NCBI RefSeq assembly: GCF_000968195.1
Contig: NZ_FO704550.1
Coordinates: 124,001-188,000, forward strand
Reading direction: 5' to 3'
Source of the DNA: Xenorhabdus doucetiae
GTDB taxonomy: Bacteria > Pseudomonadota > Gammaproteobacteria > Enterobacterales > Enterobacteriaceae
Length of the DNA: 64,000 bases
Position 1 is the stretch's first letter. Each line of letters opens with the position of its first letter. The notes beneath the pieces were generated by a model. That model was not told where the DNA came from, ran no database searches, and worked only from the letters and a program-made list of their open reading frames with translations. This document shows positions 17,152 through 26,480 of the stretch, piece by piece. A program made the translations under genes and the position numbers.

Positions 17152-17268
17152 AATAATCAATCTATTTTTTTATATTACCCAATCGAATCTGGCTGCAAAT
17201 AATACATGAAAACGGTATTGTAATCTGTTCAGATCCACTGTCGTAGATAATTTATTCAAGGAGTTGGT

Positions 17269-18090
17269 ATGCCGGAGCTACCAGAGGTGGAAACCAGCCG
17301 CAGGGGGATTGAGCCTCACTTGGTTGGCAATGTGATCCAATATGTTGAGGTCAGAAATTCCCGTTTACGCTGGCCGGTTTCCGAGCAAATCATGGCGCTT
17401 TCAGACAGGCCGGTGCTGAGTGTTCAACGGCGGGCAAAGTACTTATTGCTTGAGTTGCCGGAAGGCTGGATTATTATCCATTTGGGCATGTCTGGCAGCT
17501 TGCGTGTTTTGTTGAATGAACAGCCGCCGGCAAAGCATGATCATGTCGATGTGGTGATGGCTGACGGCAAAATTCTCCGCTATACCGATCCCCGGCGTTT
17601 TGGTGCATGGCTGTGGAGTGATAATCTTAATGCGTGCTCGGTACTGGCTCATTTAGGCCCAGAGCCGCTTTCCGATCGGTTTGATGGCGAATACCTTTAC
17701 ACGCTTTCCCGTAATAAAAAAACCGCGATTAAACCATGGCTAATGGATAATAAAGTGGTGGTGGGTGTCGGGAATATCTATGCCAACGAAGCGTTATTCG
17801 TTGCCCGTATCTTGCCTGAACGTCCCGTGCACTCACTGACGCAGCAAGAGGCCCATCTGTTGGCTGATACCATCAAACAGATCTTACGCCGTTCGATTGA
17901 ACAAGGCGGAACGACACTGAAGGATTTTCTACAATCTGATGGCAAACCAGGATATTTTGCCCAAGAATTGTTCGTTTATGGCAAGAAAGGTGAACCTTGC
18001 CCACGATGCGGTGAAAAAAGCGGTGAGAAAATCGACAGTATAAAGTTGGGGCAACGCAGTACTTTTTTCTGCCGTCAGTGCCAGCATTAA
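17269..18090 (+). CDS. mutM: formamidopyrimidine-DNA glycosylase
   Basis: The 273-residue Fpg removes 8-oxoguanine and formamidopyrimidines. It begins MPELPEVETSRRGIEP, with the N-terminal Pro nucleophile and Glu after Met removal. It has the helix-two-turn-helix region near DNKVVVGVGNIYANEALF, and it ends with a zinc finger (CPRCG and CRQC). AGGAG lies just before the ATG. The location beside coaD matches other enterics. Confidence 0.96.
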   Translation: MPELPEVETSRRGIEPHLVGNVIQYVEVRNSRLRWPVSEQIMALSDRPVLSVQRRAKYLLLELPEGWIIIHLGMSGSLRVLLNEQPPAKHDHVDVVMADGKILRYTDPRRFGAWLWSDNLNACSVLAHLGPEPLSDRFDGEYLYTLSRNKKTAIKPWLMDNKVVVGVGNIYANEALFVARILPERPVHSLTQQEAHLLADTIKQILRRSIEQGGTTLKDFLQSDGKPGYFAQELFVYGKKGEPCPRCGEKSGEKIDSIKLGQRSTFFCRQCQH

Positions 18091-18120
18091 GCGCAGGGGG
18101 CAGAAAGTAATCGCCCCCGC
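18091..18120. terminator. hairpin between convergent mutM and coaD
   Basis: GGGGGC (18096-18101) pairs with GCCCCC (18113-18118), extended by flanking GC pairs. There is no long T-run on either side. It fills the 34-bp gap between convergent genes and may act as a shared transcription stop. Confidence 0.5.
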
Positions 18121-18124
18121 ACAA

Positions 18125-18613
18125 TTAATCTTTGCCCAATTTCTTTAGCATTGCCTGTGTGACCGGTTTTGACAGGAAGGATGAAACGTCGCCATCATGG
18201 CGTGCAACATCCTTGATTAAGGATGATGAAACGAAAGAGAGCGTTTGCGAAGGCAATAAAAAGACGCTTTCCAGCTCTGGCATAAAATGTCGGTTCATAT
18301 TGGCGAGTTGCCATTCATATTCAAAATCAGAAACAGAACGCACCCCACGGATTAAGATATTCGCCTGCTGCTTTTTGGCAAAATTCACCATCAGCTCGCT
18401 AAACCCAACCACATCGACATTTTCCAGATGAGCCGTGGCTTCTTTTGCCAGCCCGACACGTTCTTCCAGGCTGAACATGGGATTTTTTCTGTCACTGTTG
18501 GCGATAGCCAGTAAAACATGGTCAAACATGTTTGCGGCACGCGTCACGATATCAAGATGACCGTAAGTAATGGGGTCAAAGGTGCCGGGATAAATCGCTT
18601 TTCTTTTCGTCAT
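18125..18613 (-). CDS. coaD: phosphopantetheine adenylyltransferase
   Basis: The 162-residue enzyme forms dephospho-CoA from ATP and 4'-phosphopantetheine. It has the nucleotidyltransferase motif YPGTFDPITYGHLDIV and the C-terminal SSSLIKDVARHDGDVSSFL. The start overlaps the end of waaE by 38 bases on the same strand, giving a waaA-waaE-coaD operon as found in Klebsiella, Serratia and Proteus. Confidence 0.96.
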   Translation of the reverse strand: MTKRKAIYPGTFDPITYGHLDIVTRAANMFDHVLLAIANSDRKNPMFSLEERVGLAKEATAHLENVDVVGFSELMVNFAKKQQANILIRGVRSVSDFEYEWQLANMNRHFMPELESVFLLPSQTLSFVSSSLIKDVARHDGDVSSFLSKPVTQAMLKKLGKD

Positions 18614-19388
18614 TGTTTTTACTCTTTATTTGAGTCATTTCCCAAAGGGCAGCGTATTTATTGAACGTATACTGGGCATTCACCATGGCTAACACCAGAC
18701 CTTGCTTACCATCCAAAAACCCTGCCCGTAATAGCCAGGTTTTGAAAAATGCCCCCAGCGTATGGCTGATGATAGAAAAATAACGGACTTCTTTGCCTTG
18801 CTCGTAACGATGCTTCGCCCAATCTCTCGCATAATTCAATTGTTTTTGCTGGAACTCCATCAGGTTACGGCAAGTCAGGTGACGTAAATCACCTTTTAGT
18901 GTCACGACAGGCGCGCCTTGAGTTTCCAGCGATTCATGAACCTGATGATCATTGTATTGGTAACGTTCACGGCAATAAAGACGAGTCACTCTATCGGGAT
19001 ACCAGCCACTGTGTCGCATAAAGCGGCCCATAAACAGATTAAGGCGCGCGCAGCGATACACTTTACTGTCATCAGGGGTGGCGAGAATTTGCTCGATGGA
19101 TGCCTTAAGCTCTGGCGTCACACGTTCATCGGCATCAATCATAAAAATGTAATCGCCGCTGGCATAGGATTGTGCGAGTCGTCGCTGCCGGCCGAAGCCC
19201 GGCCATTGGGTATTCGAGTAGACTTTTGCCCCCATCTCACTGGCTATCTGGCAAGTGGTATCGGTGCTGCCGGAATCCAGGACGATGATTTCATCCGCCC
19301 AATTGACAGACAGCAGACAATCCGCAATCAAATCAGCGGCATTTTTGGTGATCATGACAACGGACAGCCGTTTTTTCGCAACCATCAA
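18576..19388 (-). CDS. waaE: GT2 glycosyltransferase WaaE (LPS inner core)
   Basis: The 270-residue GT2 (GT-A fold) enzyme has SVVMITKNAADLIADCL, the nucleotide-binding VLDSGSTD and the DxD-type IDADERVTPEL. The body (SGWYPDRVTRLYCRERYQY; HQVHESLE) matches WaaE/KdtX. WaaE adds beta-1,4-glucose to heptose I of the inner core in Klebsiella and relatives; that role is assumed from family and place. It overlaps waaA by four bases and coaD by 38, so it lies in the middle of a three-gene operon. Confidence 0.9.
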   Translation of the reverse strand: MMVAKKRLSVVMITKNAADLIADCLLSVNWADEIIVLDSGSTDTTCQIASEMGAKVYSNTQWPGFGRQRRLAQSYASGDYIFMIDADERVTPELKASIEQILATPDDSKVYRCARLNLFMGRFMRHSGWYPDRVTRLYCRERYQYNDHQVHESLETQGAPVVTLKGDLRHLTCRNLMEFQQKQLNYARDWAKHRYEQGKEVRYFSIISHTLGAFFKTWLLRAGFLDGKQGLVLAMVNAQYTFNKYAALWEMTQIKSKNNDEKKSDLSRHL

Positions 19389-20662
19389 TGGCTCCTTGGC
19401 GGGAGATAAGGTTCCAGTAATTTTAGCAAGCGTTGAAGAGCGCCTTGGTTCTCATGCAGAACTTCCGCAGCATGGTGGCCGTAATAGCGGCGGTAATCTT
19501 CGTCTGTTAGCAGGCTATGGATAGCGGAACTTAATGACTGGCTATCCGTCACCGTAATCAGCCCATCCGCTTTATTCAGCTTGGCACAGATATCTTTAAA
19601 ATTGAATGTATGGGGGCCCATAATCACGGGGATCGCGTGTGCTGCCGCTTCCAGCGGGTTATGCCCGCCTCGCTCGATCAGGCTCCCGCCGACAAAAGCC
19701 AGATCAGCAATACCGTACAGGAGCATCAGTTCTCCCATCGTATCGCCAATCACCACTTGCACATTGGTATCAGGGATCGTGCCGGCACTGCGTAAGATCG
19801 CGTTTAAGCCGGCTTTTTGGGTTAACTCAGCAGCTTTGCCAAAGCGTTCAGGATGGCGGGGCACCAGAATTAACAACAGATCAGGAAATTGTTTCAGCAG
19901 TTTACAATGTGCGTCCAGAAGGATGGTCTCTTCCCCATCATGGGTGCTGGTGGCTATCCATACTGGCCGATGAGGTGCCCATTGGCGCCGCAATGTGACG
20001 GCTTTCGCCGCAAGCTCTGGTGTCACCGAGATATCGAACTTAAGGCTGCCGGTCACAGAGAGCTGAGAACGCCTTAATCCCAACTCGATAAAGCGTTCAC
20101 CATCTTCCTGATTTTGTGCCGCGATCAAAGTGATTTTGTTTAAAATGGTTTTAATGAAGCTGCTAATTTTCTGATATCCCGCCGCAGAACGGGCGGACAG
20201 CCTTGCGTTGGCGATAACCAGCGGAATTTCCCGTTGGTGTAGCGCAGTGATCAAATTAGGCCACAGTTCGGTTTCCATAATGATCACTAACTTGGGATTG
20301 ACGTGATCAAGAAAACGGTTCATTGAACCGGGCAGGTCATAGGGAAGATAGACATGGTTAACATCATTGCCCAGAGCAGACAGCACCCTTTCAGAGCCTG
20401 TCGGTGTCATGGTGGTTATCGTAATCGGCAACAAAGGATAGTGGTGCCGTAAGATCCGCACCAGCGGAATGGCAGCCAGTGTCTCTCCAACAGAAACGGA
20501 ATGCAGTAAAATCCCCCCAGGGGTGACTTTTTGGGCGCAGAAGCCATAGCGCTCACCCCAGCGTTTACGATACGCCGGTGATTTGCGACTGCGCAGCAGT
20601 AGGCGTAACCAGATAATGGGTTGGATAAGGTAGAGGAGTACCTGATATAAGCGAAGCAACAT
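19385..20662 (-). CDS. waaA: Kdo transferase
   Basis: The 425-residue GT30 enzyme moves Kdo from CMP-Kdo to lipid IVA on the cytoplasmic face of the inner membrane. An N-terminal membrane anchor (MLLRLYQVLLYLIQPIIWLR) precedes HSVSVGETLAAIPL with the catalytic Glu. The Rossmann donor domain shows ATSTHDGEE, LVPRHPERF and GGSLIERGGHNPLEAAA. It heads the waaA-waaE-coaD operon. A divergent waaQ operon starts 224 bp away. Confidence 0.95.
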   Translation of the reverse strand: MLLRLYQVLLYLIQPIIWLRLLLRSRKSPAYRKRWGERYGFCAQKVTPGGILLHSVSVGETLAAIPLVRILRHHYPLLPITITTMTPTGSERVLSALGNDVNHVYLPYDLPGSMNRFLDHVNPKLVIIMETELWPNLITALHQREIPLVIANARLSARSAAGYQKISSFIKTILNKITLIAAQNQEDGERFIELGLRRSQLSVTGSLKFDISVTPELAAKAVTLRRQWAPHRPVWIATSTHDGEETILLDAHCKLLKQFPDLLLILVPRHPERFGKAAELTQKAGLNAILRSAGTIPDTNVQVVIGDTMGELMLLYGIADLAFVGGSLIERGGHNPLEAAAHAIPVIMGPHTFNFKDICAKLNKADGLITVTDSQSLSSAIHSLLTDEDYRRYYGHHAAEVLHENQGALQRLLKLLEPYLPPRSH

Positions 20663-20886
20663 TCTATCAAATTCACTGACATGGACTGCGGTTATAGTAC
20701 CACATTGGCTTGAAGAAAGTGTGTAAAATGCGGATATGTTGTGCGCCTGTTTCTACTAAGTTGGGGGAAAAGTAGTTAATGTGTCAGATAAATACACTTG
20801 ATATCTAAAGATAGAAAGAGGAAGTTGCTATCTTTAGAATATAATGTAATGAGATTTCTGCCTCAAGCGCGAATATTGGAAACACA

Positions 20887-21951
20887 ATGGGCAAAACATC
20901 CCCTCGATTTAAAAAGATCCTGATCATAAAACTAAGACATCATGGTGATACATTGCTTATCACGCCAGTTGTGAATACGTTGAAAGAAAATTTTCCTGGC
21001 GCTAAAATTGATGTTTTACTGTACAAAGAAACAGGGCCAATGTTACAGAATCTCACTTCCGTATCTCATATTTTTGCCATAGATAGACAGTGGAAAAAGG
21101 AAGGAACGAAAGCGTATATCGCCCATCATTGGTGTTTGTTGAAGCAATTAAGAAAAAGAAAATATGATCTCATCATTAACCTTGCTGATCAGTGGTACAG
21201 CGCTTTGGTATCTAAGATTTCTGGGGCCCCAATCCGTATTGCCTTTGATTTTCCCAAACGACAAAACGGGTTATGGAAAGTTTGTTTTAGTGACTTGATT
21301 TCTACGGAAGGTGAAGAATCTCTACATGTTGTTGAGCAAAATCTATCAATACTGAAACCGATTAACCTTTCCAATATCAATTTTGATGTAACGATGAGTT
21401 ATAGTGAAGATGATTGGCATAAGGTATCAAATCTTTTGCGTGTCGGTGGGATTCATCACAAGTATATTGTTATCCATCCGGCATCACGCTGGTTTTTCAA
21501 GTGCTGGAATGATGGGAAGATGAGTGAAATCATTCACGCTTTGCAAGCAGACGGACATTCAATTGTCGTTACATCAGGGCCTGAGTCACGGGAAAAAGAG
21601 ATGGTGGAGAAAATTTTATCCGCCTGTAATCAGGAAAATGTTATCTCTTTAGCGGGTCAACTCACATTACCCCAACTTGGGGCTTTGATTGCCCATGCTA
21701 AGTTGTTTATTGGGGTTGATTCTGTTCCTATGCATATGGCTGCTGCCTTGAAAACACCTTGTATTGCATTATTTGGGCCTTCTAAATTAGTTTTCTGGCG
21801 TCCATGGCAGGTTAATGGGGAAGTGATTTGGGCGGGGAATTACGGTAAATTACCTGATCCTGATGATATTGATACCAAAACAGAGACTCGTTATTTGGAT
21901 CTTATCCCTACTGATGTTGTGATTACTGCTGCCCGGAGATATTTATCATGA
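20887..21951 (+). CDS. waaQ: LPS heptosyltransferase III-like (GT9)
   Basis: The 354-residue GT9 protein has the Rossmann start ILIIKLRHHGDTLLITPVV, an acceptor-side segment NLADQWYSAL, and the ADP-heptose-binding FIGVDSVPMHMAAALKTP (residues about 278-295). KWxxP-type text is replaced here by SRWFFKCWND, as in WaaQ. WaaQ adds heptose III to heptose II of the inner core. It begins a rightward operon with a 4-bp overlap to the next gene (ATGA). The 224-bp upstream region was searched for a JUMPstart/ops element without a convincing match. Confidence 0.88.
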   Translation: MGKTSPRFKKILIIKLRHHGDTLLITPVVNTLKENFPGAKIDVLLYKETGPMLQNLTSVSHIFAIDRQWKKEGTKAYIAHHWCLLKQLRKRKYDLIINLADQWYSALVSKISGAPIRIAFDFPKRQNGLWKVCFSDLISTEGEESLHVVEQNLSILKPINLSNINFDVTMSYSEDDWHKVSNLLRVGGIHHKYIVIHPASRWFFKCWNDGKMSEIIHALQADGHSIVVTSGPESREKEMVEKILSACNQENVISLAGQLTLPQLGALIAHAKLFIGVDSVPMHMAAALKTPCIALFGPSKLVFWRPWQVNGEVIWAGNYGKLPDPDDIDTKTETRYLDLIPTDVVITAARRYLS

Positions 21952-23078
21952 AACCTATGCGCCTTGCCATTGTCCGGCAAAAATATCGGCCTGATGGAGG
22001 TGCTGAACGTTTTATTTCCAGAGCACTTGAAGCCTTAGATAATGATAGCTTGGACTTGAACGTCATTACTCGCTCTTGGGAAGGGAGTCGTAATCCTAAT
22101 TGGCACGTGCATTTGGTCAATCCTTTTAAATGGGATCGGATTAGTCGAGAGAAGCGATTTGCCGAGGCCGCCATCCGTATTTGGCAAAGAGAGAAATTCG
22201 ATATTGTTCAAAGTCATGAACGAATTGCCGGATGTGATGTGTATCGGGCGGGGGATGGTGTCCATCGACGTTGGTTGCAGCAAAGAGCACGTATCTTACC
22301 ATCTTGGAAAAGCAAATTGCTTTTTGCCAGCCGCTATCATCGTTATGTTATGGATGCTGAGAAAAGGATGTATTTCTCCCCTGAATTAAAAAAAGTGATT
22401 TGCAACTCTGAGATGGTTAAGCGTGAGGTAATGGAAGATTTTGGTCTTCCTGATGAAAAAATTTCTGTTATCTATAATGCCATTGACCAGTCACAATTTT
22501 TTCCTGTCGGGGAAACTGAACGGATCGCGTTACGGCAGAAATATGCTATTCCTGTACAGGCAAAATGTTTTGTCTATGTAGGCTCAGGTTTTGAAAGAAA
22601 AGGATTAAAAGCTGCAATAGAAGCTATCAGCATGACAGATGCTTATCTGGTTGTGATCGGACAAGATAAAGAAGAAGATAAATATAAGCAGTTAGCCAAC
22701 TCACTTGGTTGTCATAAACAAGTTCGATTTTTTGGCGTACAAAAAAAGACACTGCCATTTTATCAAATAGCGGATGGTTTATTATTACCAACGCTATATG
22801 ATCCTTTCCCGAACGTTATTTTGGAAGCAATGGCATGTGGCTTACCTGTCATAACAAGTGATACTTGTGGAGGAGCTGAATTCATTGTTTCAGGAGAGAA
22901 CGGCTTTGTGTGCGATGCTCTGGATATTTCAGCTTTAGCGGAATCTATTTCTTCAGTGCCTGCGGAACATTTAACCAGTAAGATCTCAAAGTTATCAAAA
23001 GAGAAAATAGTGAACTATACTCCCCTTTATTTATCTCAGCAGCTTACGGAACTGTATAGCAAGGTGCTTTCCCGATGA
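21948..23078 (+). CDS. wabG: WabG/WaaG-like GT4 glycosyltransferase, core
   Basis: The 376-residue GT4 enzyme has the N-terminal LAIVRQKYRPDGGAERFISR, the conserved SHERIAGCDVYRAGDGVHRR, IYNAID, VYVGSGFERKGLKAAIEA and the donor-binding PTLYDPFPNVILEAMACG. From memory of the family this pattern matches WabG of Klebsiella, Serratia and Proteus, which places galacturonic acid on heptose II; E. coli WaaG (glucose) is more distant. The acceptor fits the upstream WaaQ. It overlaps both neighbours by four bases. The sugar assignment is inference. Confidence 0.75.
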   Translation: MKPMRLAIVRQKYRPDGGAERFISRALEALDNDSLDLNVITRSWEGSRNPNWHVHLVNPFKWDRISREKRFAEAAIRIWQREKFDIVQSHERIAGCDVYRAGDGVHRRWLQQRARILPSWKSKLLFASRYHRYVMDAEKRMYFSPELKKVICNSEMVKREVMEDFGLPDEKISVIYNAIDQSQFFPVGETERIALRQKYAIPVQAKCFVYVGSGFERKGLKAAIEAISMTDAYLVVIGQDKEEDKYKQLANSLGCHKQVRFFGVQKKTLPFYQIADGLLLPTLYDPFPNVILEAMACGLPVITSDTCGGAEFIVSGENGFVCDALDISALAESISSVPAEHLTSKISKLSKEKIVNYTPLYLSQQLTELYSKVLSR

Positions 23079-24175
23079 AAGGACATATTCTATTTATCAT
23101 TGACGGATTACCAGGAGGGGGAGCTGAAAACGTTACAATTCGTTTATGTAGCGGCCTGCAACAAAAAGGTTTTGATATTACCTTGCTATCTCTCTCTGAT
23201 AAGTGTGATTACCCGATCCCAAATCATGTTGAACTAATCATTAATACAGACGAATACAGAGGGCCTTTTAGAAGACAGACTGAAATTGTTCGTAGAGCTA
23301 AATCTATGGATAAAATTTTGTCAAAAGTCTTTCTTCAAAAAGGTAAACCAGTGTTAGTGATATCTAACTTACATAAAACGGATCGTATTGTTGCGAAATC
23401 TAAAACATTGGCAAACTTAAATGTATGGTTTTGTATTCATGGTATATTTTCAAAATCGTATCTTGAAAACAAAACGGGATTATCTCGTTGGATTAAGAAA
23501 TGGAAAATTCGGCAAGTTTATCGAAACCGTAACTTGATTTGTGTTTCTGATGCTGTTGGATTGGATTTGAAAGAAAACTTATCGTTGGCTCCCAGAAACA
23601 TGGTCACGATTTACAATCCATTCAATCTTACTGAAATTAAAACGCATTCTTTGGAAAATAACCCTTATTCCGGCGAAAATTATTTTCTTCATCTTGGGCG
23701 TTTCCACAGCGTAAAACGCCATGATCGCTTGCTGGAAGCTTTTGCCATGGCTGCTCTCCCTTGTAAGTTGTTAATTGCAGGTCAAGGTGATGAAAACACA
23801 GTCAGGATAATAAAACAAAAAATTGCGGAACTTGGCTTGCAATCTAAAGTTTTCCTAATTGGCTTCTTAGCGAACCCATTACCGATAATACGGGAGGCTA
23901 AAGCTGTTGTATTAAGTTCAGATAGCGAAGGTCTAGGCAATGTTTTGATTGAGGCTTTGATTTGTAATACTCCGATTGTCAGCACGAATTGCCCTGGTGG
24001 AGTCAGCGAGATTATGGTGGGTGAATTGGAACAATATAAATCTGAGTTGACCTCTGACTCGTTAGCGGAAAAAATGCGACTTGTTTACCAAAATCCTCCG
24101 GAAATCACGGAAAATATGTATAAGAAATTCGACTTGGAAGTTGTGCTTGGTAAGTATTTAGGTTTGATAGGATAA
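23075..24175 (+). CDS. wabH: WabH-like GT4 glycosyltransferase, core
   Basis: The 366-residue protein starts with FIIDGLPGGGAENVTIRLC. It carries FLHLGRFHSVKRHDRLLEAF, LLIAGQGDE and the donor-binding SSDSEGLGNVLIEALICN (E-x7-E pattern). It resembles WabH, which adds N-acetylglucosamine to core galacturonic acid in Klebsiella. The polysaccharide deacetylase gene directly downstream would suit a GlcNAc-to-GlcN step. It overlaps the wabG-like gene by four bases. The assignment to WabH rests on text resemblance and context. Confidence 0.65.
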   Translation: MKGHILFIIDGLPGGGAENVTIRLCSGLQQKGFDITLLSLSDKCDYPIPNHVELIINTDEYRGPFRRQTEIVRRAKSMDKILSKVFLQKGKPVLVISNLHKTDRIVAKSKTLANLNVWFCIHGIFSKSYLENKTGLSRWIKKWKIRQVYRNRNLICVSDAVGLDLKENLSLAPRNMVTIYNPFNLTEIKTHSLENNPYSGENYFLHLGRFHSVKRHDRLLEAFAMAALPCKLLIAGQGDENTVRIIKQKIAELGLQSKVFLIGFLANPLPIIREAKAVVLSSDSEGLGNVLIEALICNTPIVSTNCPGGVSEIMVGELEQYKSELTSDSLAEKMRLVYQNPPEITENMYKKFDLEVVLGKYLGLIG

Positions 24176-24319
24176 TAAACTCTAAAGGATTCTGGACGTA
24201 GTATTGATAAAATAGATAATATGATGGCATTTGAATTGGTGTAGACAATTTATTTACTAAAACATTCTTAAGCAATATTACACTGTATCTTATTTATTTC
24301 TCCTTTGAGTATGTATCTC

Positions 24320-25288
24320 ATGACACAACCTGCATTCATCATCACAATTGATACTGAAGGTGATAACCTTTGGCAAAACAGTGAGCATATTTCTACCGAA
24401 AATACACGTTATCTACCACGGTTTCAGAGTTTATGTGAGCGTTTCGGATTCAAACCTGTTTGGCTGACTAACTATGAGATGGCAATGGATGATAGCTATA
24501 TCGAATTCGCTCAAGACGTGATAGCCAGAAATACGGGTGAAATTGGGATGCATTTGCATGCCTGGAATAGTCCACCCATTATTCCCCTTACTGATGATGA
24601 TATGCGTTACAAGCCATATCTGATTGAATATCCCAGAGATCAAATTAAAGCCAAAATTGATTTAATGACCAAACTTTTGGAAGATAAGCTCCAGACTAAG
24701 ATGTTGAGCCATCGTGCTGGTCGTTGGGCATTTAACGAATATTATGCACAATTGCTGGTTGAGTATGGATATCAGGTAGATTGCTCTGTTACCCCAAAAA
24801 TTAATTGGCAGTTGACCAAAGGTAATCCTAATGGAAATGGCGGAACAGACTATAGTCATTTTCCTGCTCGTGCTTATTTTATGGATTTGCAGGATATTGC
24901 CAAAGAAGGCGATTCTTCGTTATTGCAAGTTCCGATGAGTATTCAATATAAGCACTCTGCGATGATGAACTTCGTTAAGCAGAAATATGATCGATTGAGA
25001 GGAAAACAGCGTTCACCATCGGTTAACTGGTTGCGACCAAAAGGTGGGAATTTGGCGCAGATGAAAACAGTTATTCAGCAAACTTTAGCGAATGGCAGTG
25101 ATTATGTTGAGTTTATGTTACATTCGTCTGAATTTATGCCGGGAGGAAGCCCAACATTTAAGAATGAAGAACAGATTGAACAGCTGTATCGCGATTTGGA
25201 AGGATTGTTTGAATTTTTGCAGCCATTGGTGAAAGGAATGACGTTGGAGGAATATTACAGTCAAAAGAGACTGGGAATTTTGAACTAA
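24320..25288 (+). CDS. polysaccharide deacetylase-like protein (WabN-like)
   Basis: The protein (322 residues from the ATG at 24320; ATG 24311 and TTG 24305 are alternatives) has the NodB-type catalytic start FIITIDTEGDNLW, where DTEGD stands in place of the usual DDG. It also has GEIGMHLHAWNSPP with the metal-binding His pair, and LSHRAGRWAFNEYYA. This is the CE4 deacetylase layout. Klebsiella WabN removes the acetyl group from core GlcNAc after WabH acts, and this gene follows the wabH-like gene by about 145 bp. A core hexosamine deacetylase is therefore inferred; free glucosamine would add positive charge. Confidence 0.65.
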   Translation: MTQPAFIITIDTEGDNLWQNSEHISTENTRYLPRFQSLCERFGFKPVWLTNYEMAMDDSYIEFAQDVIARNTGEIGMHLHAWNSPPIIPLTDDDMRYKPYLIEYPRDQIKAKIDLMTKLLEDKLQTKMLSHRAGRWAFNEYYAQLLVEYGYQVDCSVTPKINWQLTKGNPNGNGGTDYSHFPARAYFMDLQDIAKEGDSSLLQVPMSIQYKHSAMMNFVKQKYDRLRGKQRSPSVNWLRPKGGNLAQMKTVIQQTLANGSDYVEFMLHSSEFMPGGSPTFKNEEQIEQLYRDLEGLFEFLQPLVKGMTLEEYYSQKRLGILN

Positions 25289-25310
25289 CTTATAAGTAAT
25301 TAGCTAGGCC

Positions 25311-25351
25311 CTAAATAGCGCTTCAAAATGATAGGAGCAAAATTTGTCCCG
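25311..25351 (+). repeat. left inverted repeat bracketing the AT-rich block
   Basis: The segment from CTAAATAGCG through AAAATGATAGGAG to TTTGTCCCG reappears, inverted and imperfect, at 28656-28695. The shared cores are CTAAATA, AAAATGATAGGAG, and a CAA-x-xTTG-type stretch followed by a CCC tract. Just beyond, TTGTCCCG and CGGGGCAA (25343-25367) form a separate hairpin. The pair encloses exactly the three low-GC genes. Confidence 0.6.
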
Positions 25352-25516
25352 CGCGTCGCACGGGGCAAGATTGCAAACTCTCACTATTATGAATAACTAT
25401 TTAGATTTGGTGTGTTAAATAAATATTAATAGTTATATTATGTGAAAATTATCACTATCAAAACAATATTTTATAAAAAAACCTCTTAGTTGGAGTGTTT
25501 ATTAAAATATGTAACT

Positions 25517-26419
25517 TTATAATTTTAATAACTTTTTCTTAAAACTAAGCCTTACTTTGGGATCTAAGAAATATGAAATTTTACTGGTTTTCTTTATTAT
25601 ATTTTTTAGATCTATTTTTTTTTCATGAGATAATAATTCTTCATTTTTAAAAAGATGTTCAATGGCGTGACTCGCAACAAGATTATGGTATCTGTCATCA
25701 AATTTATCATTCATATACAGAATTACATCAGCCATAATATCAGCCTTCTGACGAGTAATCTTATTTGATAAGCTATCACTACGTTTTATATAATTATAAA
25801 ATACAGTATTTGTTATAAATATATTTTCACTTTTTATTAAAATATCTGGGAAAATTAATGCATCTTCATAACAAGAAACTTCGGGTATTTCAATATTATT
25901 AAATAAATTTTTATTAAAAAACTTACTACATAGGTGTGCCTGGAATTTTTTGTGAATTAAAAATGTTTGTATTGCTTTGTGTTTCGTTAATTTTGTCGGA
26001 GTTGAAAAAATTGATTGTTCAACATAATCAGATTTATTGTTTACGTCGTTTATTTTTGAAATTAATATATCAACTTTATTAGACATCAGAAAATCAATGA
26101 GTTTATGTATATCAAATTGAGGTAAGGTATCATCACCATCAATAAATGTTATATATTCGCCTCTGCTATTTTTTATAGCAAAATTCCGTACTTTTCCAAT
26201 ATTTCCAAATTCAGTTCTAATATATTTGAATTCTTTTTCTGAATTTGCAAATTCTATCATTATATTAGATGTATTATCGATTGATTTATCGTCAATCAAT
26301 ACGACTTCAACTTCGTGTCCAGAGTAATTTTTAATACATTTTTTTATACTAATTAAACAATTTGATATAAAATACTCAAAATTATGTGCAGTGACAATAA
26401 TAGATAATATAGGTTTCAT
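25517..26419 (-). CDS. GT2 glycosyltransferase
   Basis: The 300-residue GT-A fold enzyme is read from the ATG at 26419, which has a GAGGAT ribosome site; an upstream in-frame ATG at 26431 lacks one. ILSIIVTAHNFEYFISNCL, the nucleotide-binding VVLIDDKSIDNTS and the DxD-type TFIDGDDTLP are GT2 landmarks. The C-terminal half has no clear family. Base composition is far more AT-rich than the flanking waa genes, which suggests acquisition. It is the last gene of a leftward trio with a second GT2 and a TupA-like ATP-grasp protein, and probably decorates the core. Confidence 0.8.
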   Translation of the reverse strand: MKPILSIIVTAHNFEYFISNCLISIKKCIKNYSGHEVEVVLIDDKSIDNTSNIMIEFANSEKEFKYIRTEFGNIGKVRNFAIKNSRGEYITFIDGDDTLPQFDIHKLIDFLMSNKVDILISKINDVNNKSDYVEQSIFSTPTKLTKHKAIQTFLIHKKFQAHLCSKFFNKNLFNNIEIPEVSCYEDALIFPDILIKSENIFITNTVFYNYIKRSDSLSNKITRQKADIMADVILYMNDKFDDRYHNLVASHAIEHLFKNEELLSHEKKIDLKNIIKKTSKISYFLDPKVRLSFKKKLLKL

Positions 26420-26480
26420 GATAATCCTCAATATTTAAAATTAAAACCACCATATTATATAAATTTCTGTTAGATAACAT

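Noticed and set aside
20663..20886. Possible JUMPstart/ops before the waaQ operon
   Set aside because: CTGCGGTTATAG is the closest stretch but breaks the ops core; no flanking JUMPstart text was found.
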